This document shows positions 37,492 to 46,450 of a stretch of DNA of 64,000 nt, one piece after another (position 1 is the first letter of the stretch; every line of letters begins with the position of its first letter). The position numbers and the translations under genes were made by a program. Source of the stretch: Arcanobacterium phocae (GTDB lineage Bacteria > Actinomycetota > Actinomycetes > Actinomycetales > Actinomycetaceae); the NCBI RefSeq assembly GCF_900105865.1, contig NZ_LT629804.1, positions 496,001 to 560,000 of the forward strand, in the 5' to 3' direction. The notes beneath the pieces were generated by a model, which ran no database searches, had not been told where the DNA came from, and saw only the letters and a program-made list of their open reading frames with translations.

Positions 37492-38631
37492 GTGGATATT
37501 ATCCTCTTCCCTATTAAATGGGTCATCTCGTGGATCATGTATGGCATCCACACGGTATTAACTACCGTCGGCATGAATAGCGGATCCGGCGCTGCTTGGG
37601 TCATGTCTATCGTTGGCCTGACCATCGTCATCCGTATCCTCATTATTCCGCTGTTCAACAAGCAGATTCGCGCAATGCGTATGGGACAAGAAATTCAGCC
37701 GGAAGTCCAAAAGCTCCAGAAGAAGTACAAAGGACGTACCGACGCTGTATCTAAGCAACGTCAGCAAGAAGAGCTTATGGCACTCTACCGTGAACGCGGC
37801 ACATCGCCATTCGCATCCTGTTTGCCGCTTCTTATTCAGATGCCAATCTTCTTCGCGCTATTCCGGTTGCTCCATGCTGTGCGGCCTATTTCAACTGGCG
37901 AAATGGCATCAATTGGTGCTGTTAATAAGACGGTTGCGGAAGAAATTGCTAACTCTACTCTGTTCGGTGCACCGCTATCATCGTCGCTAGGTACTGCTGC
38001 CCAGTATGATCTGCCGACTAATGTTCGTATCGTCGCTATTATTTTGATCGTTCTGATGATGGCAACTCTGTTCTTCTCACAGAAGATGATCATGACGAAG
38101 AACCTGCCAGAATCGGCTCAGGATCCAAACAATCCAGCTTATAAGATGCAGAAGATGATGCTTTACGGTATGCCGTTGATCTACGTCTTCAGTGGTTTCG
38201 CTTTCCAGGTTGGTGTGCTTATTTACTGGTTGACTTCTAACCTGTGGAACATTGGTCAGCAGTACTGGCTCATCACCTATAACCCAACACCAGGGTCACC
38301 AGCCTACAAGAAGCGTCAGGAAAAGCTTCGTGCGAAGCGTATTGCGGCCGGCCTGCCACCTGAAGAAGAACCAGAAGAGCCTATTCAGCCACGAGTACAA
38401 CCATTGGGCAAGGAACGGTCGAAGAAGGCTGCTAAGAAGAAGCACGTTGAGTCAACGACGTCGGCACCGGAAAGCGATTCCAAAGAGGTGCGCGGCCTTG
38501 ACGGCTTGACTGATGCGGAACGTGCTCAAAAGCGCTATGAACGGCGTATGGCCCAGCGCCAGCGAGCTAATGAAAAGAAGCAGGCTCGCCAAAAGAAGGC
38601 AAACCGCAACAAGAAGAATCGTAATTTTTAA
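37492..38631 (+). CDS. yidC: Membrane protein insertase YidC
   Basis: A 379-residue Oxa1/YidC insertase, Gram-positive type without the large periplasmic domain. About five membrane segments carry the hydrophilic-groove arginine (VIRILIIPLF) and the LPLLIQMPIFFALF region. A long basic C-terminal tail (about 275-379, lysine/arginine-rich) probably contacts ribosomes. It starts at GTG 14 bases after yidD. Confidence 0.95.
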   Translation: MDIILFPIKWVISWIMYGIHTVLTTVGMNSGSGAAWVMSIVGLTIVIRILIIPLFNKQIRAMRMGQEIQPEVQKLQKKYKGRTDAVSKQRQQEELMALYRERGTSPFASCLPLLIQMPIFFALFRLLHAVRPISTGEMASIGAVNKTVAEEIANSTLFGAPLSSSLGTAAQYDLPTNVRIVAIILIVLMMATLFFSQKMIMTKNLPESAQDPNNPAYKMQKMMLYGMPLIYVFSGFAFQVGVLIYWLTSNLWNIGQQYWLITYNPTPGSPAYKKRQEKLRAKRIAAGLPPEEEPEEPIQPRVQPLGKERSKKAAKKKHVESTTSAPESDSKEVRGLDGLTDAERAQKRYERRMAQRQRANEKKQARQKKANRNKKNRNF

Positions 38632-38669
38632 AGCCCGTACTACGGGAACCTGAGAACAAAGGGAACCAC

Positions 38670-39194
38670 ATGACTGAAGAAATCACTGATTTGCGCGCAG
38701 CCTTAGATGAAGAAGGCGATATCGCTGCTGATTATCTCGAAGAGCTCCTCGATATTGCAGATGTTGACGGAGACATTGAAATTGCGATCGAGGCGGATCG
38801 CGCTGCTGTCGGTATTGTTTCCGACGACGGTGGTGATCGTCGTCTGAAGCGACTGATTGGTAAGCATGGAGATACTCTCGATGCCATTCAAGAGTTAACC
38901 CGGCTCGCGGTCCAACAACAGACTGGTGAGCGGTCGCGATTGATGCTCGATATTCTGGGCTACCGCGATCGGCATCGCAAGGAAATTGCTGCTATTGCTC
39001 GGGATGCTATTGAGCGTGTCGAGGAAAGTGGCGAAGCTGTCGCGTTGAAGCCGATGAATCCGTTTGAACGCAAGGTTGTTCATGACGTCGTAGCCGACGC
39101 CGGTTTACTCTCGGATTCATCTGGTATTGGCTCCGCTCGGCACGTAGTTATCTCGTTGCCAGACGACGATGAGGAAATCGAAGACGACGAATAA
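38670..39194 (+). CDS. jag: Jag / KhpB-like KH and R3H RNA-binding protein
   Basis: A 174-residue acidic protein with a KH domain (about 45-100: GDRRLKRLIGKHGDTLDAIQELTRLAV) and an R3H domain (about 105-165, with NPFERKVVHDVVAD). Members are encoded next to yidC and bind RNA in cell-wall and division control. It lacks the N-terminal Jag-N domain found in firmicute proteins. AAAGGGA precedes the ATG. Confidence 0.93.
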   Translation: MTEEITDLRAALDEEGDIAADYLEELLDIADVDGDIEIAIEADRAAVGIVSDDGGDRRLKRLIGKHGDTLDAIQELTRLAVQQQTGERSRLMLDILGYRDRHRKEIAAIARDAIERVEESGEAVALKPMNPFERKVVHDVVADAGLLSDSSGIGSARHVVISLPDDDEEIEDDE

Positions 39195-39213
39195 TTCTCA
39201 TTCTTTTTGTGCC

Positions 39214-39245
39214 GTGTGTCCTGTACTTTACTGTGCAGGACACAC
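39214..39245. terminator. Hairpin downstream of jag
   Basis: GTGTGTCCTGTAC / GTGCAGGACACAC (39214-39226 and 39233-39245) form a 13-position stem with one G-U pair. No T-tract follows; it probably slows or ends transcription from the rpmH operon. The rest of 39195-39369 shows nothing else that I can name. Confidence 0.5.
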
Positions 39246-39369
39246 GTCTATGTCGGGAAGGGTGAAGATCGTTAGACTGTAATGGCTGGTGGTCAGGTAG
39301 ACTGTTAGAGATGTATCGTGATTTTACATATTACTTTTCGATAGATATGTAGCTTATATATAGGTTTGG

Positions 39370-40020
39370 GTGATTATTGTGGATTTTAAACAGCAGACTG
39401 AACTCCCACCTATTGAAGGTGATAAGCATTTTGGTGTTGAAATATGGGAAAAGCTTCTCGCTTTTTCACGTCTTATTGAGGCTGAAGGTGAACTCCGTGG
39501 GCTAGTCGGACCACGTGAAATGTCAAAGCTATGGTCGCGGCATATTCTTAACTCAACAGCAATTACTGATTTCATTCCAAAGAATGCAGAATTAGTTGAT
39601 GTTGGTTCTGGTGCAGGATTTCCAGGTTTGATAACCGCTATTGTTCGGCCAGACCTTCGTGTGAATCTTGTAGATTCTTTAGGACGACGTACCGATTGGC
39701 TTTCTCTCGTTGTTTCAGAACTTGGGCTATCTAATGTGTCGGTATTTAATCAACGCTCTGAAGATCTGTTCGGTACTATCACAGCCGATGTTGTAACTGC
39801 TCGCGCGGTTGCTGCTCTTAAAAAATTGATTCCTTGGACAATGCCGTTGCTACGAAGTGGTGGTCAGCTTGTTGCTTTAAAAGGTGGCAGAGCAGAGCAA
39901 GAGATTGAGGACGCAGACAAGATTCTCCGCAAGTATGATGCACAGTGGGTTGATGTGCATGATATTGATGTTTGGGGTTCAGACGAAGGCACTCGGGTTC
40001 TTGTTGTTCAGAAAAAATAG
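39370..40020 (+). CDS. rsmG: 16S rRNA (guanine-527-N7)-methyltransferase RsmG
   Basis: A 216-residue GidB/RsmG methyltransferase with SAM-binding motif I LVDVGSGAGFPGL (about 75-87), SLGRRTDWL and a conserved KGGRAEQEI segment. It methylates G527 of 16S rRNA. It starts at GTG; 39370 (with AGG five bases upstream) and 39379 are both possible. It sits in its usual place upstream of parA, with two parS sites in between. Confidence 0.95.
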   Translation: MIIVDFKQQTELPPIEGDKHFGVEIWEKLLAFSRLIEAEGELRGLVGPREMSKLWSRHILNSTAITDFIPKNAELVDVGSGAGFPGLITAIVRPDLRVNLVDSLGRRTDWLSLVVSELGLSNVSVFNQRSEDLFGTITADVVTARAVAALKKLIPWTMPLLRSGGQLVALKGGRAEQEIEDADKILRKYDAQWVDVHDIDVWGSDEGTRVLVVQKK

Positions 40021-40031
40021 TTAGCCTGCAA

Positions 40032-40047
40032 TGTTTCACGTGAAACA
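40032..40047. other. parS site 1
   Basis: Perfect TGTTTCACGTGAAACA, the ParB centromere-like consensus, in the rsmG-parA gap. Confidence 0.95.
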
Positions 40048-40064
40048 TGAACCCACCTAAAGTA

Positions 40065-40080
40065 TGTTTCACGTGAAACA
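40065..40080. other. parS site 2
   Basis: Second perfect TGTTTCACGTGAAACA, starting 33 bases after site 1. The remaining 40081-40247 upstream of parA holds its promoter region and no gene. Confidence 0.95.
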
Positions 40081-40247
40081 TAGAGTTCTTCGTAAGAAGA
40101 ATTTCTGTTCTGGTTCTTATGCGGCGGATCTGTATTTGTCACTTTGACAGTGATTGGTGTGGATAACTACTAACTTGTGGATCCTATACCTATAGAAGTT
40201 GTATTACCGAGTAGAATTAAACGAGTTGATCGATAGGAGCTGTTAGC

Positions 40248-41195
40248 ATGGTGGATCCCCGAAAAAAAGCTGTTGGATATTCTGATTCTGACCATAACCA
40301 AGCTTCCCGTGCTTCATTATTTAATGATATGGACTCTCCAGTGGGTGCTGACCTGTTGCGTGATAAAGAATTGATGAAGAAGCTGGAAAAGGTTGAGTTT
40401 AAGCATCCGGAGCATACCCGCATTATTACGGTTGCAAATCAAAAAGGTGGGGTTGGGAAAACTACTTCTGCAGTTAATATTGCTGCAGCGCTTGCGCAAG
40501 GTGGTTTGAAAGTTGTCGTTATTGACGCTGATCCACAAGGAAATGCCACTACTGCTCTTGGTGTTGAACATACCGCAGGAACCCCTTCTTTGTACCATGT
40601 TCTCGAGGGTGAATTAGACTTAGGTCAAATATTGCAGCCATGCCCAGATATTCCGTTACTCTCCGTTGCGCCATCAACTATTGATCTCTCTAGTGTTGAA
40701 ATTTCCCTGGTCCTTCAAGAAAATCGCGAATATAGATTACGTCAAGCAATCCATTCTTACTTAGAAGCACATGGAGAAGGGGATAAGGTTGATTACGTTA
40801 TTATTGACTGTCCACCTAGCTTAGGGATTTTGACACTTAATGCTCTAGTTGGTGCGGATGAAGTGATGATTCCGATTCAAACTGAATATTATGCGCTAGA
40901 AGGTCTTACACAGTTAATGAAGACGATTGAAATGGTTAGGTCATCTCTTAATCCGCAGTTGAAACTGTCTTCTATTTTATTAACGATGTTTGATCGGCGG
41001 ACAAACCTAGCACAAGATGTTGCACATGAAGTGCGTCAGTACTTCCCGAAGGAAACTCTCTCCATTGAAGTCCCACGCAATATTCGTATTTCGGAGGCAC
41101 CAAGTTTCCAGCAGACCGTTGTTACATATGATCCAAAGTCGTCTGGTGCGCTAGCTTACCGTGCGGCTGCATTCGAACTGTCGGAACAACTTTAA
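40248..41195 (+). CDS. parA: Chromosome-partitioning ATPase ParA
   Basis: A 315-residue ParA/Soj protein. After a 60-residue variable N-terminus come the deviant Walker A NQKGGVGKTTSAVN, the IDADPQGNATTALG motif and the DCPPSLG Walker B region. It binds DNA non-specifically and moves ParB-parS complexes during segregation. GGAG lies nine bases before the ATG. It is followed by parB after 13 bases. Confidence 0.97.
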   Translation: MVDPRKKAVGYSDSDHNQASRASLFNDMDSPVGADLLRDKELMKKLEKVEFKHPEHTRIITVANQKGGVGKTTSAVNIAAALAQGGLKVVVIDADPQGNATTALGVEHTAGTPSLYHVLEGELDLGQILQPCPDIPLLSVAPSTIDLSSVEISLVLQENREYRLRQAIHSYLEAHGEGDKVDYVIIDCPPSLGILTLNALVGADEVMIPIQTEYYALEGLTQLMKTIEMVRSSLNPQLKLSSILLTMFDRRTNLAQDVAHEVRQYFPKETLSIEVPRNIRISEAPSFQQTVVTYDPKSSGALAYRAAAFELSEQL

Positions 41196-41208
41196 GGGTG
41201 AATTGATA

Positions 41209-42459
41209 ATGGCAGAAAAACGTCGTGGTTTAGGTAGAGGTATTGGAGCCCTTTTCCCTACTGATCAAGAGGAAACAAAGAAGCGACCAATTGATATCTT
41301 CTTTAGTAACCCTCAAAACAGTGTCGAAAAAGTTGACGATCACTCTGGCACAGGAGAGATAGTAGATGAAAAAATCTCTCGTTCACATCAGGAAAATCAA
41401 ACAAGAAAACAAGTGGATGTTTCACGTGAAACATCTATAACAGTTCAACATAATTCTGATAGTCAGGCAGCTAATGTTGTTAAAGTTGCTGGCGTTAAAG
41501 AATCAGCAAAACACCAACGCGAAAACACACCGAGTAAAGTAGAAAAACACACAGTTAGCGCTGATATTAGCGCAGAGAACGACGCTGTGGAACAGTTACA
41601 AGCTATTCCAGGAGCAACTTTTGGTGAGTTGGATCTTGATGAAATCGTTCCAAATACGCAACAGCCTCGCCAGATTTTCGATGAAGAAGAATTAGCTGAG
41701 CTCGCTGATTCGATTAGAGAAGTCGGGGTGTTACAACCTATCGTTGTGCGTCCGCTGGTGCAACCGATTTCAGATAATCCTATAGCTCGGTATGAGCTTA
41801 TTATGGGTGAACGTCGTTGGCGCGCTTCACGCTTGGCTGGGAATTCAACTGTTCCAGCAATTGTGCGCCGGACTGACACGGACGATATGCTACGCGATGC
41901 ACTACTTGAAAACCTCCATCGTGTGCAGTTAAATGCTTTAGAAGAAGCAGCTGCTTATCAACAGCTGATGGAGGACTTCCACTATACTCAGGAAGAACTA
42001 TCACGTAAGATTGCGCGTTCGCGCCCGCAGATATCTAATACCCTTCGCCTTCTTAAACTACCACCCTTAGTGCAACGTAGAGTAGCTGCGGGTGTAATTT
42101 CAGCAGGACATGCTCGAGCTTTGTTAGGGCTGTCAGATCCAGCGGCAATGGAACGTTTAGCTCAGCGGATTGTTGCAGAAAATTTGTCGGTGCGTGCAGT
42201 TGAAGAACTAGTCTCAATGGGTGAAGACGGGGTTCCAGAAAAACAACCACGAGCGCACCATACTAAGCGATATCAATCAGAGCTGAATAGTTTAGCTGTG
42301 CGACTCATGGATCGGTTTGACACAAAAGTTAAGGTGGTAATGGGCCAGAAAAAAGGTCGTATTTCCATTGACTTTGGATCTATCGAAGACCTGAATCGTA
42401 TTCTTGGTATGTTGAATGAAGAAAACGTCGATGTTTCACGTGAAACATCTGCTGAGTAA
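41209..42459 (+). CDS. parB: Chromosome-partitioning protein ParB
   Basis: A 416-residue CTP-dependent DNA clamp. An unusually long variable N-terminal linker (about 1-135) leads to the ParB/Srx domain with the GERRWRASRLAG box (about 200-212), the helix-turn-helix (YTQEELSRKIARSRPQISNT) and a C-terminal dimer domain. The ATG at 41209 has AAGGGTGA eight bases upstream; a longer frame starting inside parA was rejected. Two parS sites lie within the coding sequence and encode DVSRETS near residue 70 and again at the C-terminus. Confidence 0.96.
   Translation: MAEKRRGLGRGIGALFPTDQEETKKRPIDIFFSNPQNSVEKVDDHSGTGEIVDEKISRSHQENQTRKQVDVSRETSITVQHNSDSQAANVVKVAGVKESAKHQRENTPSKVEKHTVSADISAENDAVEQLQAIPGATFGELDLDEIVPNTQQPRQIFDEEELAELADSIREVGVLQPIVVRPLVQPISDNPIARYELIMGERRWRASRLAGNSTVPAIVRRTDTDDMLRDALLENLHRVQLNALEEAAAYQQLMEDFHYTQEELSRKIARSRPQISNTLRLLKLPPLVQRRVAAGVISAGHARALLGLSDPAAMERLAQRIVAENLSVRAVEELVSMGEDGVPEKQPRAHHTKRYQSELNSLAVRLMDRFDTKVKVVMGQKKGRISIDFGSIEDLNRILGMLNEENVDVSRETSAE
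41418..41433. other. parS site 3 (inside parB)
   Basis: Perfect TGTTTCACGTGAAACA within parB, read as VSRET. Confidence 0.95.
42432..42447. other. parS site 4 (3' end of parB)
   Basis: Perfect TGTTTCACGTGAAACA in the last codons of parB, again read as VSRET. Confidence 0.95.
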
Positions 42460-42565
42460 CTCTACAAAATAAATCTGCAGATTACTGTAGGAGAGTGCAA
42501 CTGTTGTATGGCCTGTAGTTACGGAGTGATTAGCATAAGTAGAAAATAAGAAGCTTGCTAAGTGA

Positions 42566-43752
42566 TGAACTGCTCCCTGAAAGTTGGACTGATTAATACG
42601 GTTCCTTCTTTCAGGGAGTGTTTCTATGTTGGTCTCGAGTAAAGCAACTACGGCTCAGCGTAAAGCGTTGGTCGAGCATTTTGAACAGGATTGGGGTTTA
42701 CCGATCTACAGCGATGCGGGTTGGTTTTGGACTTAAAACCTCGCAACACTTGTGGGATCGGTGGCGGATTCATGGCAGGCTAGTCCTTATGCATAAACCT
42801 GTCAAAGCAACGTATTCCTTCGAGTTCAAGCTCCAGGCAGTCCAACGCGTCCTCAGCGGCGAGACTAGGCCTGCTATCGCCAAGGATCTTGGCCTATCAT
42901 CACCAAAGATTTTAGATAAGTGGCTGAGTACCTATCGCTCTCGGGCGAAGATCAAACCTAAGGAACGCCCGAAAAAAGGACCCTTCCGGAACTGGCTACG
43001 CCGGTCAGTGAAGTCGTTCAACTCAAGCGTCGCTTGGAGTATTTAGAGGCGGAAAACGATTACCTAAAGCGTTAAGGGACTCACTAGCCCATGCTCGGGC
43101 TATTACTGGTCTTAAGTCCCACTATCGTCTTGATGATTTGCTGACAATTTCTGTCCTCGCGCGTTATCACCATGCCCGCCTATCTCAGCCCGATAAACAT
43201 GCCAAGCTAGCGCGTGCTATCAGCGCGGTTTTCGATAATTCAAAGGAATGTTATGGTCACAGGAGCACCCGTTTAGCGTTGATGAAGAGAGATGGCGAAT
43301 ATCAAAAAAGCTGGTCGCTAAAACCATGGCCCGCGATAAACTCGTGTGTATCACCCAGACAAAGAGGCCCTATAACTCCTACCGAGACACGAGCAGTCTG
43401 CCCCTGGCTTAATCGTCCATACCGATCACGGAATCTACTACCAACATATTTCATGGTCTAGCCAACTTGCAGACATTGACGCTATCTTGTCCATGTCTCG
43501 TAAGGGAAACTCCTATGACAACTCGCTAGCAGAAAACTTCTTTGGTCGCCTCAAAGCCGAGTTCTACCACCCGGACATCTTCACCACCGTCGAGAAATTT
43601 ATTGCCGGACTTGACGAGTACATCGCCTGAAATAACAACGAACCGTCCAAGAACGACTCAAGGGCCTGACCCCGGAACAATACCGGAATCAGGCCCTCGC
43701 AGCTAACAGACCGGATATGATTTAACCTGTCCAACACTTGAGGAGCAGTTCA
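42566..43752 (+). mobile_element. Degenerate IS3-family insertion sequence
   Basis: A 1187-base element bounded by imperfect 24-base inverted repeats: TGAACTGCTCC...GTTGGAC at 42566-42589 and its complement at 43729-43752, with TG/CA ends as in IS3 elements. It contains frameshifted orfA and orfB remnants. It inserted between convergent parB and the aminotransferase gene. No clear target duplication is visible. Confidence 0.85.
42626..43630 (+). pseudogene. IS3-family transposase (orfA and orfB) remnant
   Basis: OrfA begins at 42626 (MLVSSKATTAQRK) but meets a stop at 42734. Its helix-turn-helix part continues in another frame (TYSFEFKLQAVQRVLSGE, KDLGLSSPKILDKWLS), and the leucine-rich end (QLKRRLEYLEAENDYLK) lies in a third. 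OrfB keeps the YGHRSTRLAL region, then jumps to the last part of the DDE core (HTDHGIYYQH, GNSYDNSLAENFFGRLKAEF). The part with the first catalytic aspartate appears deleted. Multiple frameshifts make it non-functional. Confidence 0.88.
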
Positions 43753-43781
43753 ATACGGCTGGCCTCTTATTGCGCAGCTAG

Positions 43782-45104
43782 TTACAGTTGACCAAATTCT
43801 TCGTCAATAGTTTTGGCAAGACGCTTAACTCCTTCTCGAATTTGTTCTGGAGTTGGATAGCAGAAAGATAGACGAACATGATCAGAACCTTGACCGTCAG
43901 CATAGAAAGCAGTTCCAGAAACGTACGCTACTCCGTTATCAACAGCTCGAGGAAGCATATGGCGAGCATTAATTCCTTCAGGAAGCTTAACCCACATATA
44001 GAATCCACCACCGGGAACAGTCCAGTCACAGTGGGGTAAATATTCCTTAAGAGCAGCATTCATTGCATTTCGGCGTTCGCAGTACATTGCTCGATAGTCT
44101 TTGATCTGGCCCAACCAGTCATATGTGCGTAAATACTCGGCGATGGAAAGCTGACCTACGCGAGTTGGGGATAACACGGCATTTTCATTAGCAAGCACAA
44201 GGCGTGCTGTTAATTCTTTGCTAGCAAGAGCCCATCCAACGCGGTACCCAGGAGCAAATATCTTAGAGAATGAACCCAAGTAAATAACACCATCGGGGTT
44301 CCAATTGTAGAGTGCACGATTGGTTTGATCGTCGAACCCAAGCATGCCATATGGATTATCTTCAAGGATGATGACCTTATGTTGCCGAGCAATTTCAACA
44401 ATTCGTGGACGACGCTCAATAGCAAGGCACACGCCGCCGGGGTTGTGGAAGTTGGGGACTGTATAAATGAACTTTACCGGGCGTCCTTCATTTTCGAGGC
44501 GAGTAAGCGTGTTCTCTAATTCTTCTGGAATGAGACCGTTTTCATCCATTGCAACGTGGACAACGTTTGCTTCGTGGGCGGCGAAAACACCGAGAGCACC
44601 TACGTACGAAGGAGCCTCAGCAACAATTGTATCGCCTGGATTTACGAGTACCTGTGTCACGATATCGAGTGCTGCTTGGGAGCCGGTGGTAACAGTAATT
44701 TGATCAGGCGTTGCTTGTACACCCTCCTGCTCTAACAAGTGAACTATTTGTTCACGGAGTTCGAGCTCGCCTTGACCGCCACCATATTGGAGAAGTTCTG
44801 TGCCACGTTCCCGAACAAGACGTGCAGTCATGTCTGCAAGAAAATCCAACGGCAATCCCGCGATATTAGGCATTCCGCCTGCAAGCGACACTACTTCTGG
44901 TCGATTCGCTACTGCAAAAAGAGAGCGAGTCTCGGACTGCTTTGTATTAAGTGCACGGTTTGAATAAATATGTGCCCACATTTCCTCGCCAAGATGAGGA
45001 TCATGTTTGTTAACTTGATTTGTAGAATGTTCGCTTTCACCGCTGGCAGCGGCGGCAGCGGCGGTCGTCTGGAATGTAGTGCTGCCATCCATATCAACTG
45101 CCAT
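43782..45104 (-). CDS. PLP-dependent class I/II aminotransferase
   Basis: A 440-residue fold-type I aminotransferase, close to the 2-aminoadipate/LysN-like or MocR-catalytic group. The PLP lysine lies in LGSFSKIFAPGYRVGW, and substrate-binding parts NFHNPGG and EDNPYGML are visible. The N-terminus has an alanine-rich polar extension of about 40 residues. The ATG at 45104 is chosen because AAAGGAG lies five bases upstream. It overlaps the thioredoxin-like gene by 11 bases, so the two are coupled. The amino acid substrate is unknown. Confidence 0.88.
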   Translation of the reverse strand: MAVDMDGSTTFQTTAAAAAASGESEHSTNQVNKHDPHLGEEMWAHIYSNRALNTKQSETRSLFAVANRPEVVSLAGGMPNIAGLPLDFLADMTARLVRERGTELLQYGGGQGELELREQIVHLLEQEGVQATPDQITVTTGSQAALDIVTQVLVNPGDTIVAEAPSYVGALGVFAAHEANVVHVAMDENGLIPEELENTLTRLENEGRPVKFIYTVPNFHNPGGVCLAIERRPRIVEIARQHKVIILEDNPYGMLGFDDQTNRALYNWNPDGVIYLGSFSKIFAPGYRVGWALASKELTARLVLANENAVLSPTRVGQLSIAEYLRTYDWLGQIKDYRAMYCERRNAMNAALKEYLPHCDWTVPGGGFYMWVKLPEGINARHMLPRAVDNGVAYVSGTAFYADGQGSDHVRLSFCYPTPEQIREGVKRLAKTIDEEFGQL

Positions 45105-45459
45105 GGTTACTCCTTTGTGCACGAGAAGATAAGTCGTGCGTGTTAAGCGCAGAAAAAATTTCACTGCGCAAGGCCAGTTTTGGTCTTGCTCCGGTAAGAG
45201 TAAGAACATCGTAGCCTTGTATTGATAATTGAATTGTAGGAACATGATCAATGCCGTGAGTCGCCATCAGATCAGGATCGTCGTCGATATTGACGATATC
45301 TTTCTCGAAGGATGTTCCTAGTGACTCAGGCAAGTTTTTCTGAATGTATCGAGCACAATCGACGGCGACTTCGCTAAAAATTCGATTCATTTGCACGCAA
45401 GGTAAAGACCAAGGTGCATGAAAGTAGCGCAAGACAACCGTCGATTGATACTCGTCCAT
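45094..45459 (-). CDS. trxA: Thioredoxin-like protein with degenerate active site
   Basis: A 121-residue thioredoxin-fold protein directly downstream of trxB, where actinobacteria normally encode TrxA. The cis-proline loop (HVPTIQL) is present. The active site reads W17-S18-L19-P20-C21 instead of WCGPC, so the nucleophilic first cysteine is replaced by serine and the glycine by leucine. It cannot act as a normal dithiol oxidoreductase; it may be a monothiol binder or a decaying gene. No good ribosome-binding site precedes the ATG, five bases after the trxB stop. Confidence 0.75.
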   Translation of the reverse strand: MDEYQSTVVLRYFHAPWSLPCVQMNRIFSEVAVDCARYIQKNLPESLGTSFEKDIVNIDDDPDLMATHGIDHVPTIQLSIQGYDVLTLTGARPKLALRSEIFSALNTHDLSSRAQRSNHGS

Positions 45460-45464
45460 AGTAT

Positions 45465-46406
45465 TTATGCGTTATTAGCCTCCAGCTGGATGAGATAAGC
45501 TTCAGCATCAAGTGCAGCTACACAGCCAGTACCAGCGGCAGTAACGGCCTGCTGGTAGGTGGCGTCAACAACATCACCACAAGCAAAAACTCCGGGAATA
45601 GATGTCTTAGCGGATGGCGAATCAACAATAATATATCCGTGTTCATCAAGCTTGACCTGTTGTTCGAGCACGGCAGTACGTGGCTTGTGTCCAATTGCTA
45701 CAAACAGACCAGATACAGGCAACTCTGAGGTATCGCCAGTGACGGTATCTTCCAACGTGAGGGACTCCAAACCAGCTGATCCATTAATCTCGGAAACTTT
45801 TGAGTTCCAGTGGACTGTAATGTTTGGAATATCTGCGACTCGCTGTGCCATAACTTTCGAGGCGCGGAGTTCATCACGACGATGAATGAGATGTACAGTT
45901 GATCCAAAGCGTGACAAGAAGATAGCCTCAGTTACTGCCGAGTCTCCACCACCAACTACTGCGATTTCTTTCCCTTTAAAGAAGAAACCGTCACAGGTTG
46001 CACAATAGGAAACACCTTTACCGGCGTAAGTAGATTCGCCCTCAAGACCGAGCTTACGATATTCCGAACCAAGAGCAAGTATGACAGTTTTTGCTTGGTA
46101 AACAGCGCTATCTGTGGTTACCGTTTTAATGTCGGAAGAGAAGTCAAATGAGATTGCGTCTTCATAGCGAACCTCGGCTCCGAACTTCTCCGCTTGCTCC
46201 TGCATACGCATCATGAGTTCAGGACCCAGAATAGGCTCTGGCCAGCCAGGGAAGTTTTCGACCTCAGTGGTGGTCATCAGGGCGCCACCAGCTTCAAGTG
46301 TGCCAGCAAGCACAATTGGCGATAATCCAGCGCGGCCGGTATACGTGGCAGCTGTCCAGCCTGCCGGTCCCGAACCGACAACAATAACGTCATGAATAGT
46401 GCTCAT
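45465..46406 (-). CDS. trxB: Thioredoxin reductase
   Basis: A 313-residue flavoprotein that reduces thioredoxin with NADPH. It has an FAD-binding GSGPAGWTAA near the N-terminus, the redox-active CATCDGFF, an NADPH-binding GGGDSAVTEA and the C-terminal GVFACGDVVD. The ATG at 46406 with AGAGG upstream is preferred over a longer frame. Both active-site cysteines are intact, in contrast to its thioredoxin-like neighbour. Confidence 0.96.
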   Translation of the reverse strand: MSTIHDVIVVGSGPAGWTAATYTGRAGLSPIVLAGTLEAGGALMTTTEVENFPGWPEPILGPELMMRMQEQAEKFGAEVRYEDAISFDFSSDIKTVTTDSAVYQAKTVILALGSEYRKLGLEGESTYAGKGVSYCATCDGFFFKGKEIAVVGGGDSAVTEAIFLSRFGSTVHLIHRRDELRASKVMAQRVADIPNITVHWNSKVSEINGSAGLESLTLEDTVTGDTSELPVSGLFVAIGHKPRTAVLEQQVKLDEHGYIIVDSPSAKTSIPGVFACGDVVDATYQQAVTAAGTGCVAALDAEAYLIQLEANNA

Positions 46407-46450
46407 AAAAACCTCTTTACTCGACACAAAAGTCGTACTCTTCATTCGTA

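Noticed and set aside
36576-39245. TGTGCAGGACACAC occurs at both ends of the rpmH-jag operon (36576 and 39232)
   Set aside because: A shared 14-base word in a 64-kb window is expected by chance, and the two contexts (leader and hairpin) differ.
42560-43758. Target-site duplication around the IS3 remnant
   Set aside because: The bases flanking the inverted repeats (AAGTGA and ATACGG) do not match.
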